A stretch of 64,000 nt of DNA, taken from Streptomyces sp. NRRL WC-3605. Its GTDB lineage: Bacteria > Actinomycetota > Actinomycetes > Streptomycetales > Streptomycetaceae. Of this stretch, positions 42,895 through 50,584 are shown piece by piece; the first letter of the stretch is position 1; each line of letters starts with the position of its first letter. Both the position numbers and the translations under genes were made by a program. Under the pieces are notes generated by a model, which saw only the letters and a program-made list of their open reading frames with translations, had not been told where the DNA came from and made no database searches. The stretch is taken from assembly GCF_001509795.1 (NCBI RefSeq), contig NZ_LLZN01000045.1:295189-359188 (forward strand). Reading direction: 5' to 3'.

Positions 42895-43740
42895 TCAGGC
42901 GCCCGCCGGCGCGGCACCGGTGACGAAACGGCGCAGGGACTCCTTCAGGGCGGCGACGAAGGCGTCCCGCCGGGTGTCGTCCACGGCGTCCAGGGAGAGA
43001 TAGGGGTTGAGGTCCTCCAGCTCCACCAGCAGCAGGGCGCCGTCCGGGGCGCGGCAGGCGTCGACGCGCTGGATGCCGTGCCCGAGGGCGTTCCAGTCGA
43101 CGAAGCGCCGGGCGAACTCCAGGTCGGCGGCGCTCGGTTCGTACGGTTCGAGCTGCCAGCGCCGGTCCGTGTGCGGCGCGTACAGGGCGTACTGGAAGGC
43201 GGCGTCGACGAAGTAGAAGGACACCTCGTAGGCGAAGTCGACGTGCGGCTGGACGAGGACGGTTCCGTCGGCGGCCTCGCGTGCCTCGGGTGCGGAGACG
43301 ATCCGCAGCCCTATGGAGTCGGCGCCGAGTTTCGGCTTGACCACGTACCGCCCGGTGCCGGACAGCAGGTGCAGGTCCTCGGACCGGTCCACGGTGGGGA
43401 TGACGGGGAACCCGGCGGCGGTCAGGTCGAGCAGGTACTGCTTGCCCGCCATGTCCCCCTTGCCCGTGAGCGGGTTGTAGACGCGGGCCCCGGCCGCGAG
43501 CGCGCGGCGCCGGAAGTCGTCGTACACGTCCTGGTAGCCGAGGACGGGGCCGCTGTTGCGGACGACGACCGCGTCGAAGGCGTCCATCAGCGCCGCCGCG
43601 TCGCGCGGGTGGCACAGCGCCAGGTCGAAGTCCTCGCGCAGCCGCGAGGTGAGGTGGATGTCCTCGTCGCAGTAGCGGCGCCCGCGGGCCGGGTACGCGA
43701 GGTCGCTGACGTACAGGACGCGGGGACGGGCGGCTGGCAT
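42895..43740 (-). CDS. Free-standing ATP-grasp ligase
   Basis: A 281-residue glutathione-synthetase-like ATP-grasp protein. Visible elements are the pre-ATP domain ([14 protein letters not shown]), [26 protein letters not shown], the ATP-binding strand [19 protein letters not shown] and the metal-binding [18 protein letters not shown] (Glu and Asn). The product is a C-N ligation of unknown substrate. No precursor peptide is seen adjacent. CAGGAG precedes the ATG at 43740. It lies 76 bases upstream of the CBM2 gene on the same strand. Confidence 0.82.
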   Translation of the reverse strand: MPAARPRVLYVSDLAYPARGRRYCDEDIHLTSRLREDFDLALCHPRDAAALMDAFDAVVVRNSGPVLGYQDVYDDFRRRALAAGARVYNPLTGKGDMAGKQYLLDLTAAGFPVIPTVDRSEDLHLLSGTGRYVVKPKLGADSIGLRIVSAPEAREAADGTVLVQPHVDFAYEVSFYFVDAAFQYALYAPHTDRRWQLEPYEPSAADLEFARRFVDWNALGHGIQRVDACRAPDGALLLVELEDLNPYLSLDAVDDTRRDAFVAALKESLRRFVTGAAPAGA

Positions 43741-43830
43741 GCGGGGCTCCTGGGGCTGCGGTGGCAGCCGATCGTAAGCGGAGCCCCGATGTCCGACAAA
43801 CACCGGGCGGTGCCGACCGGGCCCGGGGCG

Positions 43831-43862
43831 CTCTGCCCTCGGCCGATCTGCCGCAGGCAGAG
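43831..43862. promoter_or_regulatory. CTCTGCC/GGCAGAG inverted repeat upstream of clpP3
   Basis: CTCTGCC (43831-43837) and GGCAGAG (43856-43862) form a perfect 7-bp inverted repeat with an 18-base spacer, 69 bases before the clpP3 start. In S. lividans this operon is activated by PopR; this repeat is the best visible candidate for its binding region. The link is inference. Confidence 0.45.
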
Positions 43863-43930
43863 AAAGCCGCCGGCGGGGGCCCGCCCCGCCGACAGTGGAG
43901 GCGACGGCAACCCATCACCGAGGAGGACCG

Positions 43931-44569
43931 ATGACTCCACCTGTCACGCTCGCGCCCCGCGCGGAGGAGGGCGAGACCCCGCCGACCCGCTTCGACGACC
44001 AGCTCGCCTCCCAACTCCTGGGCCAGCGGATCGTGCTGCTGGGCACCGAGGTCACCGAGGCGTCCGCCAACCGGGTGTGCGCCCAGTTGCTCCTGCTGTC
44101 GGCGGAGGACCCCCGCACCGACATCAGCCTGTACATCAACAGCCCGGGCGGCTCGGTCCACGCGGGCCTGGCCATCTACGACACGATGCGGCTCATCCCG
44201 AACGACGTCTCGACGCTCGCGATGGGGTTCGCGGCCAGCATGGGCCAGTTCCTGCTGAGTGTCGGCACGGCGGGCAAGCGGTACGCGCTGCCGAACGCGC
44301 GGATCATGATGCACCAGCCGTCGGCGGGCATCGGGGGCACCACCGCGGACATCGAGATCCAGGCGGACAACCTGGAGTTCACCAAGCGGACCATCGAGCG
44401 GATCACCGCCGAGCACACCGGCCAGAGCCCGGAGACCATCTCCCGGGACGGGGACCGCGACCGCTGGTTCACGGCCGAGCAGGCCAGGGAGTACGGCATG
44501 GTGGACCGGGTCCTGGAGTCCCTCGCGGACGTCCGCCCGGCCGCCTCCCGGCGACGGATGGGACTGTGA
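43931..44569 (+). CDS. clpP3: ATP-dependent Clp protease proteolytic subunit ClpP3
   Basis: A 212-residue ClpP serine protease subunit. The catalytic Ser103 (GFAASMGQF) and His128 (IMMHQPSAG) are present, and the triad Asp is in the region [15 protein letters not shown]. It forms the proteolytic chamber served by ClpX/ClpC ATPases. GAGGAGGACCG precedes ATG 43931. The pair with clpP4 and the convergent popR match the clpP3-clpP4-popR organisation described in Streptomyces, where this operon is induced when ClpP1 is lost. It is co-transcribed with clpP4, overlapping or abutting its start. Confidence 0.95.
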   Translation: MTPPVTLAPRAEEGETPPTRFDDQLASQLLGQRIVLLGTEVTEASANRVCAQLLLLSAEDPRTDISLYINSPGGSVHAGLAIYDTMRLIPNDVSTLAMGFAASMGQFLLSVGTAGKRYALPNARIMMHQPSAGIGGTTADIEIQADNLEFTKRTIERITAEHTGQSPETISRDGDRDRWFTAEQAREYGMVDRVLESLADVRPAASRRRMGL

Positions 44570-44571
44570 TC

Positions 44572-45174
44572 ATGGGCAACTACACGATTCCGTACGTCAC
44601 GGAGCGCACCGCGCACGGCGAGCGGTCCTCGGACGTGTTCAGCCGGCTGCTGTCGGAGCGGATCATCTTCCTCGGCACCGAGATCGACGACGGCGTCGCC
44701 AACGTCGTCATCGCGCAGCTCCTGCACCTGGAGTCGTCGGCGCCGGAGAGCGAGATCTCGCTGTACATCAACTCCCCGGGCGGCTCGTACACCTCGCTCA
44801 TGGCGATCTACGACACCATGACGTACGTCCAGGCGCCGATCTCCACGTTCTGCGTGGGGCAGGCCGCGTCGACGGCGGCGGTGCTGCTGGCCGGAGGGGA
44901 CCCGGGCCGGCGGTTCGTTCTGGAGCACGCCCGGGTCCTGCTGGGCCAGCCCGCGACCGGCGGCAGCCGGGGCATGGTGTCCGATCTGGCGCTGCAGGCC
45001 AAGGAGATGGTCCGCATCCGCTCGCAGGTCGAGGAGGTGCTGGCGCGGCACACCCACCACGACATCACGACGCTGCGCGCGGACATGGACCGCGACAAGG
45101 TGTTCACGGCGCCGGAGGCCGTCGCGTACGGGCTGGCCGACGAGGTGGTGAGCCGGCGCCTCGTGCGGGTCTGA
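44572..45174 (+). CDS. clpP4: Clp protease subunit ClpP4, catalytic His replaced
   Basis: A 200-residue ClpP paralogue. The oxyanion glycines (INSPGGS) and the catalytic Ser100 ([10 protein letters not shown]) are present, and the acid DMDRDKVF is kept. The usual histidine, 25 residues after Ser (His128 in ClpP3), is Gly125 in [11 protein letters not shown]. Alone it would be expected to be inactive or impaired; mixed ClpP3-ClpP4 rings are the likely working form, as for other actinobacterial ClpP pairs. ATG 44572 lies two bases past the ClpP3 stop; a GTG at 44566 overlapping the stop is also possible. Translation is coupled either way. Confidence 0.93.
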   Translation: MGNYTIPYVTERTAHGERSSDVFSRLLSERIIFLGTEIDDGVANVVIAQLLHLESSAPESEISLYINSPGGSYTSLMAIYDTMTYVQAPISTFCVGQAASTAAVLLAGGDPGRRFVLEHARVLLGQPATGGSRGMVSDLALQAKEMVRIRSQVEEVLARHTHHDITTLRADMDRDKVFTAPEAVAYGLADEVVSRRLVRV

Positions 45175-45189
45175 GGCGCCGGCGCCGCG

Positions 45190-45675
45190 TCACGCGGCCA
45201 GGCACAGCCCGTCGTACGACGAGCCGGAGCGGCCGCGTCCGGACGGGGGCACCCGACGGGAGGTGACCCGGGTCAACTCGCCCTGGACCAGGGTCAGCAG
45301 GTCGCCCAGGCCGAGGCCCAGGGCGTGGGCGGCGGCCGCGAGGACCTCGGAGGACGCCTCCTTGCGGCCGCGCTCCACCTCGGAGAGGTAGGGCATGGAG
45401 ATCCGGGCCGCGTCCGCCACGTCCTTGAGCGTGCGCTCCTGGGCGAGGCGTTCGCGGCGCAGGACGTCGCCGACGAGGTCGCGCCACAGGGGCTCCCTGG
45501 GCGCGGCCGCCGGCGGCGTGGTAGTGGGCGCGGCGGTGCCGGGCGCGGTGGACGGCCGGGCGGGGGCGGGGCGTTCGGACGGGGGGCGGGTCGTCCCGGG
45601 GCGTACGGCGGCCGGACGGACGGCCGCTCGGCGCAGGGGGATGACGCGGGCTTCGTTCGGCGCTTGTTCGCTCAC
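45190..45675 (-). CDS. popR: PopR-like XRE regulator of clpP3-clpP4
   Basis: A 161-residue regulator with a Pro/Ala-rich N-terminus of about 60 residues and an XRE/ClgR helix-turn-helix (about 80-135: [30 protein letters not shown]). The C-terminus ends LCLAA. In S. lividans PopR activates clpP3-clpP4 and is degraded by ClpP1/P2 through its two terminal alanines, so the same feedback is likely: when the main Clp protease fails, PopR accumulates and turns on the backup. The start is a GTG at 45675. It converges on clpP4 with a 15-base gap. Confidence 0.9.
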   Translation of the reverse strand: MSEQAPNEARVIPLRRAAVRPAAVRPGTTRPPSERPAPARPSTAPGTAAPTTTPPAAAPREPLWRDLVGDVLRRERLAQERTLKDVADAARISMPYLSEVERGRKEASSEVLAAAAHALGLGLGDLLTLVQGELTRVTSRRVPPSGRGRSGSSYDGLCLAA

Positions 45676-45752
45676 CTGCCCAGCCTAGGAGCCGGGAGCG
45701 TCAGGGGAAGGTGTGCGCGTTCCGCCCTGGACGAAATCGGGCGGAGGCGCCG

Positions 45753-46208
45753 TCACTCGGCGCCGAGGCGCAGGACCGCGCGGACGCGCTTGCCGACCGG
45801 GACACGTTCCACGACGACCTCGGCGGCCAGCGCGTGCACGATCTCCAGTCCGTGCCGGCCGATGCGTTCGGGGTCCTTGGGGAAACGGCGGGGCAGCGCG
45901 GAGCTGCTGTCGTACACGCAGATCGACACGGTGTCGTCGGTGCCCTCGAGGTCCAGGATGTACGGGCCGTTGCTGTGCCGGTCGGCGTTGGTGATCAGCT
46001 CGCTGACCACGAGGAGCACCTTGTCCTCGACGGGCTGCCCGATGGTGGCGCACCACTCGGTCCTGAGCCGGCCGAGGAACAGCGCGGCGAAGGACCGCGC
46101 CTCGGCGATGCAGCCCTGTTCCCCGCTGAAGTGTGCCGCGCGCCGCAGCGGCTCCACGGGCACGTCGAAACCAGTCGGAATCACTGCCCCGTCCACAACG
46201 TCGATCAT
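45753..46208 (-). CDS. RsbW-like HATPase regulatory protein
   Basis: A 151-residue single-domain HATPase (anti-sigma kinase-like). The ATP-binding N-box is LLVVSELITNADRHS, and the later GRHGLEIVHALA is the G-box. Such proteins bind sigma factors or anti-anti-sigma factors and phosphorylate the latter. There is no adjacent sigma or antagonist gene. ATG 46208 has GAGAGAG upstream; an in-frame codon eight residues earlier is less likely. Confidence 0.88.
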   Translation of the reverse strand: MIDVVDGAVIPTGFDVPVEPLRRAAHFSGEQGCIAEARSFAALFLGRLRTEWCATIGQPVEDKVLLVVSELITNADRHSNGPYILDLEGTDDTVSICVYDSSSALPRRFPKDPERIGRHGLEIVHALAAEVVVERVPVGKRVRAVLRLGAE

Positions 46209-46305
46209 CGTTTCTCTCTCGGAAGCCGGCACCGCCGGACGCTACTGCACCAGTCCTCGTACCCAGTGCGGCGCCGTGCAGTCCACCTCCGTGACGCGCT
46301 GTACG

Positions 46306-47463
46306 TCACAGCGACGACGACGCCGTCCCCGGTTCCGTGGGGGCGGAGCCCGTGGTCGTCGTCGTACCGCCGTCCGGAGGCGGCTCGGACGTCGTGGTCC
46401 CGGGCTCGGTGGTCGGCTCGGACGTCCTGGTCTCCGGTGTGGACGTCTCCGGCGTGGAGGTGCCCGGACTCGTCGGGGTGTCCGTGCCCGGTGAGGTCGA
46501 CGTCGACTCGCTCACCGACGGCGATGGCTTGTCCGGGCGGTCGGTCTTCTTGTCCTTGTGCACGTCGTCGCCGGGCTCGCGGGCGATCCACTCGTCGTGC
46601 TCGTCGTCGTAGATGACGAACTCGTCGACCGGCTTGTTCGCGGGCGTCACCACGACGACCTCGGAGGAGCGGAAGCCGGGCCAGGAGTCGCCGGTGCGGC
46701 GGAGCGTGCCCTTCTGCTCGACCGGCGGGGTGAGCGGGTTGCCGCAGGCGCAGCGCACCCGGGGCACGCCCTTGTCGTCGACGAGGACGGCGGTGCCGGC
46801 CTGAAGGATCGCCTGGTAGCTGGTGGCGGCGCCGTCCTGGAATCCGTGGTTGGTGACACGGGTGTCCATGCGCAGCTGCACGGGTGTCAGGGAGCGCAGG
46901 TAGGCGGGCACACCGGACGGTTCGACGTGGGCGACGGAGGCGAACGCCTTGTTCTTGGCGGGGTCGTCCCGGAAGAAGCGGATCTGCTTCTCGACGTCGC
47001 AGCTGGCGACGTCACGGGTGCCGCCGTAGAGGCCGGCCGCTCCGCCGTCGACAGCGCGCACGGCGTTCGAGGGCGCCGACTCGGTGGCCGCGGACGGGGT
47101 GGCACGCTCGGTCGTGCTGTCCTTCGCGGTGGACTCGGTGAAGGGGTCGGGGCCCTTCTTGTCGGCCGCCGTCAGGAAGACCTCGCCGTCGGCCGCGGTG
47201 TTGTTCGAGCCGCCGTCACCGCGGGAGAGCATCACGGCGACGACGACGGCGGCCACGACCACGGCGGTGAGGGCCGCGACACGGGGGACGGACCTCCACC
47301 ACGGCGGCTGCGGTCCGGGGCCGCCCGTCGCACCGGCGCCACCACCCCCGCCACCGCCGGACGGGGGCTGGGAGGGCGGTCCCGAGGGTGGCTGGGAGGG
47401 ACCCGACAGGGGGCCCGAGGGCGGTCCTGTGGGACGGCCGGACGACGGAGGGTCGACGCTCAC
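46306..47463 (-). CDS. DUF6777 membrane-anchored protein
   Basis: A 385-residue protein: a Pro/Gly/Ser-rich cytosolic N-terminus (about 1-55), one transmembrane helix (about 62-82; RVAALTAVVVAAVVVAVML), an extracellular domain of about 200 residues with three to four cysteines (DVASCDVEKQIRFFRDDP, PRVRCACGNPLTPP) and a Ser/Thr/Pro-rich tail. The domain matches DUF6777, unknown in function. The GTG at 47463 has GGAAGAAGG upstream. It is divergent from the streptophobe gene and close to kinase and FHA genes. Confidence 0.82.
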   Translation of the reverse strand: MSVDPPSSGRPTGPPSGPLSGPSQPPSGPPSQPPSGGGGGGGAGATGGPGPQPPWWRSVPRVAALTAVVVAAVVVAVMLSRGDGGSNNTAADGEVFLTAADKKGPDPFTESTAKDSTTERATPSAATESAPSNAVRAVDGGAAGLYGGTRDVASCDVEKQIRFFRDDPAKNKAFASVAHVEPSGVPAYLRSLTPVQLRMDTRVTNHGFQDGAATSYQAILQAGTAVLVDDKGVPRVRCACGNPLTPPVEQKGTLRRTGDSWPGFRSSEVVVVTPANKPVDEFVIYDDEHDEWIAREPGDDVHKDKKTDRPDKPSPSVSESTSTSPGTDTPTSPGTSTPETSTPETRTSEPTTEPGTTTSEPPPDGGTTTTTGSAPTEPGTASSSL

Positions 47464-47685
47464 GAGGCCTTCTTCCCGACGCGGGTTCCCGCGGGACACC
47501 GGCGGCGCGCAGGCCGCCCGGCCGGTCCCGCGACACCGGGACACCGCAGTGCCGCTCTTGTCGCAGTTCCTATGGTTCGGTGTGCTTCGTTCTCATTCTG
47601 TGCTCCGGCCCCTCGGGGCTCGCAAGCCGACGCGTACGGCTCTCCCGGGGGGCGGCGCACCGGGGTGCTGCTTAGCGTGGGCAGC

Positions 47686-48996
47686 GTGAGCGCGCAGACC
47701 CCCTCCCGTCCGGCCGTCGCCGCCCACGGCTGGGTGCAGGCCATCGCCGTGGTCCTGGCGACGGCTGTCGCCATGGGCGTGGTCGCGGCGCTGGGACTGT
47801 GGGCGGCCGGAGCGGCCGATCTGCCGGACGGGGCCTTCCCCCGGGTGGTCGCCGCGACCGTGGTCACCGCGGTCGGCGGCACGGTCGAACTCACGGGCAG
47901 CGCCGGGGGTCTCGCCTCGTCCGACGCCGAACTGACGGTGATCCCGCTGTCCGTGACGCTCACCGGGGCGCTGGTGCTGGCGGCCGGGTTCCTGCGGCCG
48001 CTGCGGCACCGGGCGGTCGCGGGCGGCGGGGAACTGGCGGGCTGGGCGGGCCGGATCGCCGGCCTGTGGGTCCTTACGATGCTGGCCCTGTCCTTCGGGG
48101 CGCGGCAGACCTTCACCCTCTCGCTGGGCGACCTCGGCGAGGACGCGTTGGGCGATCTGGGGGACCTGTTCGGCATCGAACCGAAGGTCGGCTTCACCTC
48201 GGACGTGGCGCCGAGCGTCGTCTTCGGCACCCTGTGGCTGCTGGGCGTGCTGGCGCTGGCGCTGCTGGTGGCACGCGGCGCCCCGCTGCCTGCCCGCCTG
48301 CTGCGCTTCCAGGAGTCCGTACGTCCCGCCGCGTACGCGATGGTCGTGCTGCTGCTGGCGTACGTCGTGCTGGGCGTCGTGATCGGTCTGGTGGTGGCGG
48401 CGACGCGCGGCCATGTGGCGGAGACGTTCGCGGTGCTGCTGCTCGGGCTGCCGAACCTCGTATGGCTGGCGCTGACGATCGGCCTCGGCGCGACCTGGAA
48501 CGGCCGGGTGGAAGGGCCGTTCGGGCTGCCCATGCCGCATGTCCTCGACGAGGTGCTGCGCGGCCGGGACGTGTCGGAGGTCAACCTGCGCACGCTCGCC
48601 GAGCAGGACGGCCGGGCGTGGTGGCTGCTCGTCGTCGACGCCGTACTGCTGCTGGCCGCCGCGGTCGTGATGGCCCGGCGTTCACCCGCGCGGGTGCGGC
48701 CCTGGCAGCACGCGCTGCACATGGCGGTCGCGCTGGCGCTCACGGTGCTGATGATCTGCCTCGTCGGACGGATCTCCGCGCGCTACGGCCTGTCCATCCT
48801 CGGCATCGGCGACCTGGGCGGCGGCCTGGCCGGCGACCTCTTCCTGCGGCCCGGGATCTGGGGCGCCCTGGGCCTCGCCCTGCTGTGGGGTCTGGTCACG
48901 GGATTCCTGGGCGGGCTGCTCGCCCGCCGCCTGCGGCATCGCGGCGAGGTCCCGTCGGCGACGACACCCGGGGCCCGGCGCTCCGAGGACGGCTGA
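47686..48996 (+). CDS. Streptophobe-family membrane protein
   Basis: A 436-residue, highly hydrophobic protein with about ten transmembrane helices and the extracellular loop QTFTLSLGDLGEDALGDLGD before VGFTSDVAPS. It matches the streptophobe family of actinobacterial membrane proteins, unknown in function and often near serine/threonine kinases. The GTG at 47686 is chosen by the hydrophobic N-terminus; the ribosome binding site is weak. Its TGA directly abuts the kinase's TGA on the other strand within TGATCA, leaving no intergenic base. Confidence 0.8.
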   Translation: MSAQTPSRPAVAAHGWVQAIAVVLATAVAMGVVAALGLWAAGAADLPDGAFPRVVAATVVTAVGGTVELTGSAGGLASSDAELTVIPLSVTLTGALVLAAGFLRPLRHRAVAGGGELAGWAGRIAGLWVLTMLALSFGARQTFTLSLGDLGEDALGDLGDLFGIEPKVGFTSDVAPSVVFGTLWLLGVLALALLVARGAPLPARLLRFQESVRPAAYAMVVLLLAYVVLGVVIGLVVAATRGHVAETFAVLLLGLPNLVWLALTIGLGATWNGRVEGPFGLPMPHVLDEVLRGRDVSEVNLRTLAEQDGRAWWLLVVDAVLLLAAAVVMARRSPARVRPWQHALHMAVALALTVLMICLVGRISARYGLSILGIGDLGGGLAGDLFLRPGIWGALGLALLWGLVTGFLGGLLARRLRHRGEVPSATTPGARRSEDG

Positions 48997-50043
48997 TCAA
49001 CGGCGGTACACCGGAAGCGCCCACGGGGGTGGTTCCGGCGGGGGTGCCATGGGTCGGCCGGCGCCGGTGGCGTCCCGGGGGGCGGTGGCCGGGGGCGCGG
49101 GGCGGGGTTCCGCCAGGTGGGCGACGTCGTGGTCGACCCGGGTGGGCGGGTGTGCCCCGCGGGTGCCGCCGGCCACGGCCGCGCGCAGTTCGGCGACGAA
49201 GGCGAGGCAGGAGTCCTGGCGGTCGTCGGGGCTCTTGGCCAGCGCGGAGGCGAACACGGCGTCCACGGCCGGGGCGAGGTCGGGGCGCGCCTCGGTCAGC
49301 GGGGGCGGTTCGTCGTACTGGTGGGCCCACAGCAGCGCCATGTCGTCGTCGCGCTGGAACGGCGGACGCATGGCCAGGCACTCGTAGACCACACCGGCGA
49401 AGCCGTACACGTCGCAGCGCGCGTCGACCGGCTTGCCGGAGATCTGCTCGGGCGCGACGTAGTCGAGGGTGCCGACGAACTGGCCCACGGTCGTGAAGCC
49501 GGTCAGCGACAGGGACTTCTTCGTCAGCCCGAAGTCGGTGAGGTAGGCGTGCTCGGGGTGGTCGCTGTCGGTGCCGCGCGCGACGAGGATGTTGCCGGGT
49601 TTGACGTCCCGGTGGACGAGGCCGTTCTCGTGGGCGGCGTCGAGCGCGGAGGCGATCTGGGCGGCGATCCGCAGGGCCGTCGGGGCCGGCAGCGGGCCCT
49701 GCTGGTCCAGCAGGTGGCGCAGGTCGCTGCCGGCGACGTACCGCATGGCGATGTACAGCACGCCGTCCGTCTCACCGGCCTCGAACACCGGCACGATGTG
49801 CGGGTGGTCGATCGCGGCGGCCGCGCGGGACTCGTGTGTGAAACGGCGGCGGAAGGTGTCGTTGCGGGCGAGTTCCGGCGCGAGCAGCTTCAGCGCGACC
49901 GTGCGCTCCAGGCGCAGGTCCCGGGCCCGGTAGACCACGGCCATACCGCCCCGGCCGATCTCGCGTTCGATGCGGTAACCCGCGACCTGCCGTCCGATCA
50001 GCTCGGAGGGCCGCCCGGAGAACAGGCTGGTCTCACGGGCCAT
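48997..50043 (-). CDS. Serine/threonine protein kinase
   Basis: A 348-residue Hanks-type kinase. The kinase domain (about 22-285) is intact: G-loop EIGRGGMAVVY, Lys in VALKLL, catalytic loop VHRDVKPGN, DFG in YLTDFGLTKK and APE in DYVAPEQI. The last 60 residues are Pro/Ala-rich. There is no transmembrane helix or PASTA domain, so it is soluble. It starts 10 bases inside the end of the 181-residue gene upstream, and that gene follows an FHA-ABC transporter, so kinase and likely substrate are co-expressed. Confidence 0.93.
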   Translation of the reverse strand: MARETSLFSGRPSELIGRQVAGYRIEREIGRGGMAVVYRARDLRLERTVALKLLAPELARNDTFRRRFTHESRAAAAIDHPHIVPVFEAGETDGVLYIAMRYVAGSDLRHLLDQQGPLPAPTALRIAAQIASALDAAHENGLVHRDVKPGNILVARGTDSDHPEHAYLTDFGLTKKSLSLTGFTTVGQFVGTLDYVAPEQISGKPVDARCDVYGFAGVVYECLAMRPPFQRDDDMALLWAHQYDEPPPLTEARPDLAPAVDAVFASALAKSPDDRQDSCLAFVAELRAAVAGGTRGAHPPTRVDHDVAHLAEPRPAPPATAPRDATGAGRPMAPPPEPPPWALPVYRR

Positions 50044-50578
50044 CGGGGGTCACGACCTGCGTCGGGGCGTGCCCGGGCTCGGCCCGCGCGTGGGGAGCGT
50101 CGTCCGTCGCGTAGGTGCTCATCCGCGCCCCGTCCGCGTACACCCACCGCTCGTGATCGGTGTCGTACAGCCATACGGACTCGCCGTCGACGACGATCCC
50201 GACCCGGACCCCGTGCGTGCGGGCGTGGAACCCCTCACCGTCCAGACCGCCGGCGGCGAGTTCCTCGACGGCGGAGCGGTACCCGCCCAGCGCCCGTTCG
50301 ACCCTGGCGAGCAGCGGGCGCGGGTCGGCGGTGCGGGCGAGCGGGCCCGCACCGGCGGTGGGCGGGTCCGGGGGGACGGCGACGAGACCGCGGGCGTCGA
50401 CCCAGGCGGACCAGCCGTTCGCGCACAGGACGTGCCCCCAGTCGCCCCGGCGTTCGGTGAGCTGGACGGGCAGCAGCGGATCGAGGGCCACGGTGGGCCG
50501 ATCGGGGTCGGGGGTCTCCCACGCGGGCATGCCGTGCTGGGGGACGACGTGGGTGGGCCGGAATCCGGGAGTCGCCAT
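50033..50578 (-). CDS. Hypothetical protein in FHA-ABC/kinase operon
   Basis: A 181-residue protein with a likely SH3b-like segment at the N-terminus (VQLTERRGDWGHVLCANGWSAWVDARGLV) and a second domain containing ERWVYADG near the end. There is no signal peptide, so any SH3 fold would act in the cytoplasm. It is located between the FHA-ABC transporter (6-base gap) and the kinase (overlap), an arrangement implying co-translation. It may be a scaffold between the two, but no experiment is known to me. Confidence 0.8.
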   Translation of the reverse strand: MATPGFRPTHVVPQHGMPAWETPDPDRPTVALDPLLPVQLTERRGDWGHVLCANGWSAWVDARGLVAVPPDPPTAGAGPLARTADPRPLLARVERALGGYRSAVEELAAGGLDGEGFHARTHGVRVGIVVDGESVWLYDTDHERWVYADGARMSTYATDDAPHARAEPGHAPTQVVTPDGP

Positions 50579-50584
50579 CGGTGC

